From contig JAYEJB010000068.1 of the NCBI GenBank assembly GCA_034716415.1, positions 1 to 7,922 of the forward strand: a stretch of 7,922 nucleotides of DNA, given 5' to 3'. The translations under genes were made by a program, and so were the position numbers. Shown here one piece after another: positions 1 to 6,263 of this stretch. The notes under the pieces are model-generated. The model did not search any database and had not been told where the DNA came from. It was given only the letters and a program-made list of their open reading frames with translations. The stretch is from JAYEJB01 sp034716415 (GTDB lineage Bacteria > Patescibacteriota > Patescibacteriia > SG8-24). Every line of letters begins with the position of its first letter. The stretch's first letter is position 1.

Positions 1-6
1 CCCTCA

Positions 7-19
7 CCCCCCCCCCCCC
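7..19. repeat. Homopolymer run of 13 C
   Basis: An uninterrupted run of 13 cytosines lies at the left edge, flanked by further C-rich sequence. Such runs are prone to replication slippage and to sequencing or assembly length errors. No function can be assigned. Confidence 0.9.
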
Positions 20-25
20 ACTCCC

Positions 26-146
26 TTGTCATTGCGAGCGTGGCGAAGCAATCCCGTCGAGATTGCCGCGTCGCTCCGCTCCTTCCCGCCACATATCCCC
101 AATCTAGAGAAGGCGGGACCCCGCTATCGGCGGGGCGCAATGACAA
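26..146. repeat. Palindromic MITE-like intergenic element, complete copy
   Basis: The element is bounded by perfect 11-bp inverted ends, TTGTCATTGCG at 26-36 and CGCAATGACAA at 136-146. Inside are GCGAAGCAATC followed by a partly complementary GATTGC, and a second hairpin CCCCGC/GCGGGG (119-124 with 130-135). It encodes no convincing protein. A second, truncated copy begins at 7876 with the same end and the same GCGAAGCAATCCCGTCG core, so this is a dispersed family. Similar CATTGCGAGCG...GCAATGACA elements are, from memory, common between genes in several bacterial lineages including CPR. Mobility by a transposase supplied elsewhere is an inference; no target-site duplication is obvious. Confidence 0.8.
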
Positions 147-198
147 GAAAGAAGGAACCCCCATCTCTATTTCTCGTTTTTTACGCTCCGTCCACTCC

Positions 199-227
199 TT
201 CAAAAAACAGTCAAAATATGCTAAAAT
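199..227 (+). promoter_or_regulatory. Sigma-70-type promoter for the DUF2061 gene
   Basis: TTCAAA (199-204, 4 of 6 matches to TTGACA) is followed after 17 bp by an extended -10, TGCTAAAAT (219-227), whose hexamer TAAAAT matches 5 of 6. The predicted transcription start near 234 lies only about 5 nt before the ATG at 239, implying a very short or effectively leaderless mRNA. The block is clearly more AT-rich than its surroundings. Confidence 0.6.
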
Positions 228-238
228 TAAGAATAGAT

Positions 239-661
239 ATGCGAAATCATGCCTTCATGAAAGCGCTGATTTTCCGGGTCACGGTCGTGACCGCGGATTT
301 CTTGGTGCTGGCGATTCTCTTAGGGAGCGCGGCGGCCGGTGGTCTGGCGACCGGCCTTCGGCATGTCATCCAGGTGCTGATGTACTGGTACCATGAACGC
401 GTCTGGTCCAAGATCGACTGGGAGGTAACGGACGGTGTGGAGAGCGGCAAGCGCGCCATCGTGAAGACATTGACCTATCGGTTGTTCGCTTCAGGTAAGG
501 ATTTCTTCGTCATCGTCTTCTTTGCCGGTAGTCTGGAACGCGGCATCATCGGTACACTCATCATCGCGCTCATCAACACTGTCATATACTATCTGATGGA
601 GAGAGTCTGGATTCTAGAAGAGAAGTGGGAACACCATCATAATCTTGTTGCCGGTAAGTAA
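239..661 (+). CDS. Small integral membrane protein with two tandem DUF2061 units
   Basis: The predicted protein has 140 residues in two similar halves. Unit 1 (about residues 8-61) has a basic start, two hydrophobic helices and ends YHERVWSKIDW. Unit 2 (about 71-125) begins KRAIVKTLTYRLFAS and ends YYLMERVW. This K-x-x-x-YR ... Y-x-x-ER-x-W pattern is the DUF2061 signature, usually present once in a protein of about 70-80 residues, so this looks like an internal duplication giving about four membrane helices. The function of DUF2061 is unknown; some family members are fused to or sit near other membrane enzymes. The start at 239 was chosen because the frame upstream runs through the palindromic element and the Met at 218 lies within the -10 box. 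The ATG at 257 is an alternative. No Shine-Dalgarno sequence is visible. A hairpin terminator follows, so the gene is probably monocistronic. Confidence 0.8.
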   Translation: MRNHAFMKALIFRVTVVTADFLVLAILLGSAAAGGLATGLRHVIQVLMYWYHERVWSKIDWEVTDGVESGKRAIVKTLTYRLFASGKDFFVIVFFAGSLERGIIGTLIIALINTVIYYLMERVWILEEKWEHHHNLVAGK

Positions 662-691
662 TTATCAAGAATCGGCATTAAGATACGCTAG

Positions 692-720
692 ACCTGGCCT
701 TTGGGCCAGGTTTGATATTT
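692..720 (+). terminator. Hairpin terminator after the DUF2061 gene
   Basis: A perfect 8-bp stem, ACCTGGCC (692-699) with GGCCAGGT (704-711), has a TTTG loop and is followed by a moderately T-rich stretch (TTTGATATTT). The T tract is interrupted, so termination may be partial. It separates the DUF2061 gene from rarA. Confidence 0.6.
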
Positions 721-749
721 GGCCTGATTGACGGTAAATTTCATATGCT

Positions 750-2039
750 ATGGGAAACGACCTGTTCGCCTTTAAGGCGGAGCAACAATTGAGGAAAGAG
801 GCACCTCTGGCTGACCGCATCAGGCCTGATTCTCTTGAGGGATTCGTGGGGCAGAAGGAGGTGGTCGGTCGGGAGAGCATGCTTCGTCGGCTGCTTTTGA
901 CTGATGAGGTGCCATCGATGGTGTTTTGGGGTCCGCCGGGTACCGGCAAGACCACGCTGGCGCGGATTGTCGCTCGGATGACCGAGTCGCGTTTCGTGCA
1001 GATCAGTGCGGTGACGAGCGGCGTCGCTGAATTGCGGACCATCGTCGCGGAGGCCAAGGAGCGTCTATCGATGCATGAGGAACGCACCATCCTGTTCGTC
1101 GACGAGATTCATCGCTGGAACAAGGCTCAGCAGGATGCTTTTTTGCCGCATGTCGAGAACGGGACAGTAGTTCTGGTGGGCGCGACCACAGAGAATCCGT
1201 CATTCGAACTCAATTCAGCGCTCCTGTCGCGCTGTAAGGTATTCGTGCTGGAGAGGTTGGCGATCGAGGATATCGTGGCGTTGCTTGAGACCGCGCTAAA
1301 GGATGAGAAGCGAGGATTCGGTGAGAAAAATATCGAAGTAGAAGATGGTGCGCTCCGTTTCATCGCTGAAACGGCCGACGGTGACGCCCGTTCCGCGTTG
1401 AACCTGTTGGAGATGGCGGTCAAATCGACGCCGGAGCATGCGGCGAAAGGCGGTTCCGATAAGGTCGCAAGGGTGATAAAATTGAGTCGAGAGGCGGTCG
1501 TCAGGATGATCAAGCGATCGCATCTCCGTTATGACAAGAGTGGGGAGGAGCATTTCAACATCATCTCCGCCCTGCACAAGAGTATGCGCGGCGGCGACGC
1601 GGATGCGGCGTTGTATTGGCTCGGCCGGATGCTTGAGGGTGGCGAGAAGCCCGTGTACATCGCGCGGCGTCTCGTCAGGTTCGCTTCAGAAGACATCGGC
1701 CTGGCCGATCCGAACGCGCTCGTGCAGGCCTTGGCCGCATTCGACGCGGCCCACAAGCTCGGTATGCCCGAATGCGACGTCTGTCTGGCGCAGGCGACCG
1801 TCTATCTGGCCCGCGCGCCGAAATCGAACGAGCTTTATACGGCCATCGGACAGGTCCGCGAAGACGTCGAGCGCACGCAGAATGAACCGGTCCCGGTCCA
1901 TCTGCGGAATGCGCCGACCAAGCTGATGAAAGAGCTCGGCTACGGAAAGGACTACAAGTACAATCCTTCACATGACGGCCCGGTCGAGCAGGAATACATG
2001 CCGGAAAGCTTGAAAGGGAAGAGGTATTTGAAAAACTAA
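750..2039 (+). CDS. rarA: Replication-associated recombination protein A (RarA/MgsA), AAA+ ATPase
   Basis: The protein has 429 residues, full length for the RarA/MgsA/WRNIP1 family. These cytoplasmic AAA+ ATPases resemble clamp-loader subunits and act at stalled or damaged replication forks. Visible motifs are the N-terminal RPDSLEGFVGQ box (25-35), Walker A GPPGTGKTT (61-69), Walker B ILFVDEIH (114-121) with the family-typical HRWNKAQQDAFLPH after it, sensor 1 ATTENPSFELNSALLSR (145-161) including the arginine-finger region, and sensor 2 GDARSALNLLE (211-221). The C-terminal tetramerisation region carries ISALHKSMRGGDADAALYW (272-290) and PVHLRNAPTKLMKELGYG (382-399). The start at 750 matches the usual short N-terminus. 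No Shine-Dalgarno sequence is visible; TTGACG (728-733) lies upstream but lacks a good -10 at normal spacing. Identification is secure; the exact physiological role in this organism is inferred. Confidence 0.97.
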   Translation: MGNDLFAFKAEQQLRKEAPLADRIRPDSLEGFVGQKEVVGRESMLRRLLLTDEVPSMVFWGPPGTGKTTLARIVARMTESRFVQISAVTSGVAELRTIVAEAKERLSMHEERTILFVDEIHRWNKAQQDAFLPHVENGTVVLVGATTENPSFELNSALLSRCKVFVLERLAIEDIVALLETALKDEKRGFGEKNIEVEDGALRFIAETADGDARSALNLLEMAVKSTPEHAAKGGSDKVARVIKLSREAVVRMIKRSHLRYDKSGEEHFNIISALHKSMRGGDADAALYWLGRMLEGGEKPVYIARRLVRFASEDIGLADPNALVQALAAFDAAHKLGMPECDVCLAQATVYLARAPKSNELYTAIGQVREDVERTQNEPVPVHLRNAPTKLMKELGYGKDYKYNPSHDGPVEQEYMPESLKGKRYLKN

Positions 2040-2135
2040 GGAGTATTTTTATTGTTGAAGCTCAGGAGCGTGTTTATAACAATAGCTCCTGAGCTCCTTG
2101 TCTCCTCAGCTCCTAAGCTCCCGAACTTCAAGTCA
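2040..2135. repeat. Spacer with an 11-bp inverted repeat and CT-rich microrepeats
   Basis: Just after rarA, AGCTCAGGAGC (2059-2069) pairs perfectly with GCTCCTGAGCT (2085-2095) across a 15-nt AT-rich loop. The right arm continues into repeated AGCTCC-type units: 2084-2097 and 2108-2121 match at 13 of 14 bases with a 24-bp period. The hairpin could terminate rarA, although no T tract follows directly. The loop contains TATAAC (2075-2080) with TTGTTG 17 bp upstream (2052-2057), a weak promoter candidate for the next gene. The whole spacer resembles in style, not exact sequence, those at 4300-4406 and 6180-6263. Confidence 0.65.
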
Positions 2136-3059
2136 ATGCCCCGTAAATCTCTCATAATCATCGTTGTCGTCGCGGTGGTCGGTATAGCCGCCATGCTTTG
2201 GATTGTTCGCAGCGGCTCGCGCGCCGATTTGCTTACTCCGGCGATGGAGCATCTGACGTCGACGGAATCGTTCTCCGCCGGTGTGGCGGTCGATCTTGTT
2301 TTCGATTCATCCGGAGTCGCCGTTCCGCTCCGTATCAGCGGAGCGGGTGAGTTCGCGTATCCTGATGATGGCGCCATGCTTGCCTCGGCCGACATGTCCG
2401 TGACCGCCGGATTCCCGTCGATGAAGGTCATGGATGCGGCAGTGCGGCTCGCCGATGACGGCCGGTTGTACACCATGTTGGACGGACTGCCGCAGGATCT
2501 CGACAGCATCATCGACGTAGAGGGATTTAATGGTGCCTGGTTCTCTCTGGGTGAGTCGGCGTTGTCATTGTTGTTGCCTTGGGTCATGGAAGGTGCAGAA
2601 GCGGGAGAAGGGGCAGAAGATATGCTTGGGGGTGGCACATCGGTGTTTCGGCCTGGCCCGCGGTTTGACGACACGATCATGGAGGGCGTGCCGGTCGCTC
2701 ATTACAGATTATCCGTCGACAGGGACAATCTGGCATTTTTGTTGACGACGTTGACCCGTTCCGTGCAAGGAAGGATCTGCACCGAGGACGAGAAGATCGG
2801 CATCAGGGATATCGTAGCGTCCAGGGAATTCATCGTTGATGCCTGGATAGACAAGAGACAAGACAGGTTCTATCTGATCAAGGTGGTCGCGGTCCCGCTC
2901 GGAGAGGATGAGGGTGCGTCTCCTGTCGGAATCACGGTCAAATTCACCGGTTTCGACATACCGGTTGAGGTGGTGTCGCCCGATGACGCGCGACCGCTCT
3001 CGATAGTCCTGGCCAGGCTTCTCCGCGTCTCGGCATCTTCAGTCGGTGACGGTCAATAA
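2136..3059 (+). CDS. Membrane-anchored protein of unknown function, LppX/LolA-like plan (first of a pair)
   Basis: The predicted protein has 307 residues. A short basic N-terminus (MPRK) is followed by one hydrophobic helix (about 5-24) with no lipobox cysteine, so it is probably a signal anchor with the remainder outside the membrane. The exported part alternates short beta-like segments: SFSAGVAVDLVF (45-56), GRLYTML (109-115), GAWFSL (133-138), EGVPVAHYRLSVD (183-195), AWIDK (236-240) and TVKFTGFDIPVEVVSPDD (267-284). This order recalls the LppX/LprG and LolA-like lipoprotein fold, but I cannot confirm it without profile search. The next gene has the same order of elements and is probably a paralog. 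Residues 154-161 (AEAGEGAE) are encoded by sequence closely matching an intergenic repeat. The ATG at 2136 was preferred over a TTG at 2052, which would translate the hairpin spacer. The gene ends 10 nt before the next ATG, so the two are likely co-transcribed. Confidence 0.75.
   Translation: MPRKSLIIIVVVAVVGIAAMLWIVRSGSRADLLTPAMEHLTSTESFSAGVAVDLVFDSSGVAVPLRISGAGEFAYPDDGAMLASADMSVTAGFPSMKVMDAAVRLADDGRLYTMLDGLPQDLDSIIDVEGFNGAWFSLGESALSLLLPWVMEGAEAGEGAEDMLGGGTSVFRPGPRFDDTIMEGVPVAHYRLSVDRDNLAFLLTTLTRSVQGRICTEDEKIGIRDIVASREFIVDAWIDKRQDRFYLIKVVAVPLGEDEGASPVGITVKFTGFDIPVEVVSPDDARPLSIVLARLLRVSASSVGDGQ
2595..2619 (-). repeat. Copy of an intergenic purine-rich repeat inside a coding sequence
   Basis: These 25 bases match the reverse complement of 4370-4397 at every position except for a single 3-base gap (GGG missing here). 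The longest uninterrupted match is 18 bases, CGGGAGAAGGGGCAGAAG. The gap is a codon multiple and the reading frame stays open, giving an Ala/Glu/Gly-rich loop (AEAGEGAE). An in-frame repeat insertion is the preferred reading; convergent low complexity is the alternative. Confidence 0.6.
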
Positions 3060-3069
3060 CCCCGCGCGT

Positions 3070-4299
3070 ATGATATATCGAAAGTGGTACACGAATCCGT
3101 TCGTGCTGGTGATTAGCTTCATGTCGTTGACGGCGACGGCCTTGGCGTTGCTGGCGTTGCTGCTTCTGCCTCAAGTATCAGAGATCGTGGACCTCATGAA
3201 GTGGCGAATGGCGACGGCGCGCACTTTTCAGGTCGACACAGACATCGAATGGCGCGGTTGGAAGACCGTCAAGTCGGAAGCGGGCAACGTGACGCGTGAG
3301 CCGGAATCGGTCCGTCTGACGACTTCTGGCCTGGTGGACAGGTCGGACGAAGAGACGAAGCAGGCGCACAAGTTCCGGGCGGCCATCGGTGCCCCGGATT
3401 CGACGCATGTGTTCGAGGGTGAATTTCGCAAGCTCGGCGAGGAGAACTATCTGAAGTTTGACGACGTGACCGGGAATCTCGGCACGCTCAGGCTGGACCG
3501 GTTCGTCGATCGCTGGCTGCAGCTTCAGCTCGTCGACGTGCTCGAGGCCGTCGATCTGCCGTTCATCGGCGGCGGGCGTCCGTTGAGCGATGAGGATAAG
3601 GCCTACTTGGCCGAAGAGTTCGCGATAACGCCGTTCATCAGCGTCGTCAATCGGCTTCAGAACGATGAGGTGAACGGGGTGACGACGCTTCACTACGAGG
3701 TCAGGCCGGAAGTGCTGTTCTTCAAGGATTTTTACATGACCGAGGAGAAGCTGCGGCGCGGTCGGGAGCTCACCGAGACTGAACGGCGAAGCATCGACCG
3801 GTTCTTCGCCAACATCCAGCCGGAGATCGGAGAGATGTGGATCGGCCGCGGAGACTACTATCTGTATCGTCTGCGTCTGCGTTTCCGTTATGACGACGGC
3901 GCGCGTGACGGTGTGTTGTCGGCGCTGTTCGATTTCTCGCACTTCAACGAATTGGTCGCGGTCAGCAGGCCGGAGGGTGATATCGAGAACGTGAAGAAGA
4001 TCATCGACTCGCTGTTGCCGGGTATCGTCAATCGGTTGCCTATGGCGGCGTTGGGCGGACAGCGGATAGCGACGGAGGATGAGCGTCGCGGTGGATTGTC
4101 CACGGACGGCGCGGAACGGGATCCCGATCCGGATAGAGACGGTCTCGGCAACACCCTTGAGTTCTTCTACGGCAGTGATCCCGAAAATCCGGACACGGAC
4201 GGTGATGGGGTGAGTGACGGAGAGGAAGTGGAGAACGGCATGAATCCGACCGGTCCGGGAGGTTTGTTCGATTTTGGGTTGAGTGAATATTTGAAGTGA
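3070..4299 (+). CDS. Membrane-anchored LppX/LolA-like protein with C-terminal calcium-binding-type repeats (second of a pair)
   Basis: The predicted protein has 409 residues. One N-terminal hydrophobic helix (about 11-33) follows a basic start, suggesting a signal anchor with an extracytoplasmic body. The body repeats the plan of the preceding protein: TFQVDTDIEW (52-61), YLKFDDV (127-133), DRWLQLQL (147-154), NGVTTLHYEV (202-211), MWIGRGDYYLYRLRLRFRY (256-274) and FDFSHFNELVAVSRP (287-301). Unlike its neighbour it has a C-terminal Asp-rich tail, DPDPDRDGLGN (351-361) and DTDGDGVSDGEEV (375-387), typical of thrombospondin type 3 or EF-hand-like calcium-binding repeats on CPR and archaeal surface proteins. 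Ligand and role are unknown. A GTG at 3046, overlapping the previous gene by 14 nt, is an alternative start; neither start has a Shine-Dalgarno sequence. The close spacing suggests one operon with the preceding gene. Confidence 0.75.
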   Translation: MIYRKWYTNPFVLVISFMSLTATALALLALLLLPQVSEIVDLMKWRMATARTFQVDTDIEWRGWKTVKSEAGNVTREPESVRLTTSGLVDRSDEETKQAHKFRAAIGAPDSTHVFEGEFRKLGEENYLKFDDVTGNLGTLRLDRFVDRWLQLQLVDVLEAVDLPFIGGGRPLSDEDKAYLAEEFAITPFISVVNRLQNDEVNGVTTLHYEVRPEVLFFKDFYMTEEKLRRGRELTETERRSIDRFFANIQPEIGEMWIGRGDYYLYRLRLRFRYDDGARDGVLSALFDFSHFNELVAVSRPEGDIENVKKIIDSLLPGIVNRLPMAALGGQRIATEDERRGGLSTDGAERDPDPDRDGLGNTLEFFYGSDPENPDTDGDGVSDGEEVENGMNPTGPGGLFDFGLSEYLK

Positions 4300-4406
4300 G
4301 CGGGAAAAGGGGCAAAAGCGGGACCTGCCTGCCGGCAGGCAGGGAAGCAGGAAAAGATTTCTTCTGCCCCTTCTGCCCCTTCTCCCGCCCCTTCTGCCCC
4401 TGATTT
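4300..4406. repeat. Purine/pyrimidine hairpin spacer with a 20-bp perfect palindrome
   Basis: The spacer begins with purine-rich GCGGGAAAAGGGGC (4300-4313), which pairs at 13 of 14 positions with GCCCCTTCTCCCGC (4375-4388). Between the arms lies the perfect palindrome CCTGCCTGCC/GGCAGGCAGG (4324-4343). The right half is built of repeated CTTCTGCCCC units (4361-4400). The resulting large stem-loop could terminate the upstream gene pair, although there is no T tract. The pyrimidine tract runs almost to the ATG at 4407, so that gene has no Shine-Dalgarno sequence. CCTGCC-type palindromes are, from memory, frequent in Parcubacteria genomes. Confidence 0.75.
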
Positions 4407-6179
4407 ATGTCACCTAAGCTATCGCGGATAAGGAAGATCGGCTCAAGTCGTAAAGGCGCAAACGATTCGGAAAAACGTTTACGCCTCCTTAAGATTGTCA
4501 TCATATTAGGGTTCTGTCTCGTCTTCATGCGCTTGTTCGTCCTGCAGGTGTTGTCGTATGACTTCTATTCCGCGCTTGCTTCCGACCAGCATGGCATATT
4601 CGCGGAGCTTTTTCCGGAACGTGGTGCGATATACTTGAGTGATCCGAAATCACTGTCCGGCGTCTTTCCGGCCGCGGTGAACCGCGATATGGCGCTGGTG
4701 TACGCGGTGCCGCGCGATATCGAAGATCCGCACGAGACCGCGGAGAAAGTGGCCGAGATCCTGGAGCTGGACGCCGAAGAGATCGAACGTAAGCTGTCGC
4801 TGGAGGATGATCCGTATGAACCGCTGAAACGTCGCGTGTCCGATGAGGTCGTTGAGTCGTTGAGGGCGCTGGAACTGTCGGGCATCCATTTCGCGCCGGA
4901 GGCGCACAGGTTCTATCCCGAGAAGTCAAACCTGTCGCACGTGCTCGGATTCGTCGGTTCGGACGAGGACGGTGAGCGCGTCGGACGGTACGGCGTCGAG
5001 GGATACTGGAACGCGGAGCTGGGCGGACAGGCCGGATATCTCGAGACCGAGCGCGACCCGGTCGGGCGGTGGATCGGCACGGCCGAGCGTAGTTTCCGTC
5101 CGGCGGAGGATGGCGTGGACATCGTACTGACGATCGACAGGACCATCCAGTACGTCGCCTGTGACAAGTTGAATGAGGCGGTCGAGCGGCATGGCGCGAG
5201 TGGCGGAGCGGTCGTCATCCTCGAACCGGACACTGGTGCGGTGTTGGCGATGTGCGGCGAGCCGAATTTCGATCCGAATACTTTTTCGACGGTCGAGGAC
5301 ATCTCAGTCTTCAACAATCCGGCGATCTTCGATGCGTACGAACCGGGCAGCATCTTCAAGCCGGTCACCATGTCCGCGGCGATCGATTCCGGCAAGGTCG
5401 GACCGAACACTCTCTATAACGACGAGGGACAGGTGAAAATCGGTCCTTACACCATACGCAACTCCGACGGTAAGTCGCACGGCTGGCAGACGATGACGCA
5501 GGTGCTCGAGAAATCCCTCAACACCGGAACGATCTTCGCGGTGACGGAGCTCGGTCCGAAAGATTTTCTGGAGTATGTCGAGGGGTTCGGTTTCGGGTCG
5601 ACGTTCGGCATCGAGATCGACACCGAGTCGCGCGGCAACATCTCCTCGCTGGAGAAGCGCGGGGACATCTGGAGTGCGACCGCGTCGTACGGTCAGGGAA
5701 TAACGGTCACTCCACTGCAGATGGCCGCCGCGTTCGGGGCAATCGCCAACGGGGGCAAGCTGATGCAGCCCCATGTCGTCGACAGACTCATCTATCCTGA
5801 CGGCAAGGAGGAGAAGACCGGACCGACCGTCGTCCGGCAGGTCATCACTAAGCGTGCCGCCGCGCTCGTGGGCGGGATGCTGGTCAAGGTCGTTGAAGAC
5901 GGGCATGGCACGCGGGCCGGAGTGCCGGGATATTGGATCGCCGGCAAGACCGGAACGGCGCAGATACCAAAAGAAGCCGGCAGTGGGTATGAAGAAGAAG
6001 CGTTCATCGGGTCATTCGTCGGGTTCGCGCCGGTGGATGATCCGGAATTCGTCATGTTAGTGAAGATCGAGCGGCCGACGGACGTACAGTGGGCTGAATC
6101 CTCCGCGGCGCCGCTTTTTGGGGAAATCGCGGAGTTTCTGCTAAACTATAGGCAAATCCCGCCCAGTAGGGCTAAATAG
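4407..6179 (+). CDS. ftsI: Class B penicillin-binding protein, FtsI/PBP2-type peptidoglycan transpeptidase
   Basis: The protein has 590 residues. A basic cytoplasmic N-terminus leads into one membrane helix (about 28-49), then a PBP dimerisation domain with ERGAIY (71-76), SHVLGFVG (177-184) and GVEGYWNAELGGQAG (196-210). The C-terminal transpeptidase domain has the complete penicillin-binding signature: SIFK (S315 nucleophile, K318), SLN (370-372) and KTGT (514-517), with YEPGSIFKP and AGKTGTAQIP contexts. It should cross-link glycan strands on the outer face of the membrane. The GVEG...DPVGR region and the murF gene downstream favour FtsI/SpoVD (division) over elongation PBP2 (MrdA), but the choice is not certain. 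There are no C-terminal PASTA domains. The start at 4407 places the helix at the usual position. No Shine-Dalgarno sequence is visible. It forms a division and cell-wall pair with the next gene. Confidence 0.93.
   Translation: MSPKLSRIRKIGSSRKGANDSEKRLRLLKIVIILGFCLVFMRLFVLQVLSYDFYSALASDQHGIFAELFPERGAIYLSDPKSLSGVFPAAVNRDMALVYAVPRDIEDPHETAEKVAEILELDAEEIERKLSLEDDPYEPLKRRVSDEVVESLRALELSGIHFAPEAHRFYPEKSNLSHVLGFVGSDEDGERVGRYGVEGYWNAELGGQAGYLETERDPVGRWIGTAERSFRPAEDGVDIVLTIDRTIQYVACDKLNEAVERHGASGGAVVILEPDTGAVLAMCGEPNFDPNTFSTVEDISVFNNPAIFDAYEPGSIFKPVTMSAAIDSGKVGPNTLYNDEGQVKIGPYTIRNSDGKSHGWQTMTQVLEKSLNTGTIFAVTELGPKDFLEYVEGFGFGSTFGIEIDTESRGNISSLEKRGDIWSATASYGQGITVTPLQMAAAFGAIANGGKLMQPHVVDRLIYPDGKEEKTGPTVVRQVITKRAAALVGGMLVKVVEDGHGTRAGVPGYWIAGKTGTAQIPKEAGSGYEEEAFIGSFVGFAPVDDPEFVMLVKIERPTDVQWAESSAAPLFGEIAEFLLNYRQIPPSRAK
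6118..6147 (+). promoter_or_regulatory. Possible promoter for the Mur ligase gene inside the end of ftsI
   Basis: An extended -10-like TGCTAAACT (6139-6147) matches the TGCTAAAAT box upstream of the DUF2061 gene at 8 of 9 bases. Only a poor -35 (TTGGGG, 6118-6123, spacer 18 bp) is present. It lies within the last 15 codons of ftsI, about 115 nt before the Mur ligase start. Confidence 0.3.
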
Positions 6180-6263
6180 GTCCGGGCAGGAAGCGGGAAG
6201 CACGAAGCAGGAAGCTTCTAGCCCCCGTCTCCCGCATCGGTTTAAGATGAGATTGATAAGCAT
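6180..6263. repeat. Repeat-type spacer with GGAAGC microrepeats and a hairpin
   Basis: GGAAGC/CGAAGC units recur between 6189 and 6216. GCGGGA (6193-6198) pairs with TCCCGC (6230-6235), and a GAAGCTTC palindrome lies at 6211-6218. The style is the same as the 4300-4406 spacer, purine-rich left and pyrimidine-rich right. It may terminate ftsI transcription partly. No clear Shine-Dalgarno sequence is present before the ATG at 6264. Confidence 0.6.

Noticed and set aside
26..238. In-frame upstream extension of the DUF2061 gene from a TTG at 26, giving 211 residues
   Set aside because: The extra N-terminus would be translated from the palindromic element and the promoter. It has no membrane-protein character, and the remaining part already has the normal domain ends.
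2052..2135. TTG start adding 28 residues to the first LppX-like protein
   Set aside because: The extension translates the inverted-repeat spacer and would put extra residues before a normal basic start and signal anchor.
2036..2680. Minus-strand open frame of 214 codons across the rarA end and the first LppX-like gene
   Set aside because: It crosses the hairpin spacer and has Ser/Thr/Pro-rich low-complexity composition typical of antisense frames.
3178..3942. Long minus-strand open frame of 254 codons opposite the second LppX-like gene
   Set aside because: It is a frame shadow in GC-rich coding DNA. It has no recognisable motif, and the + strand frame has an anchor, ordered strands and calcium-type repeats.
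4361..4400. CRISPR-like tandem repeats
   Set aside because: The CTTCTGCCCC units are about 10 bp, contiguous and imperfect, with no unique spacers and no cas genes nearby.
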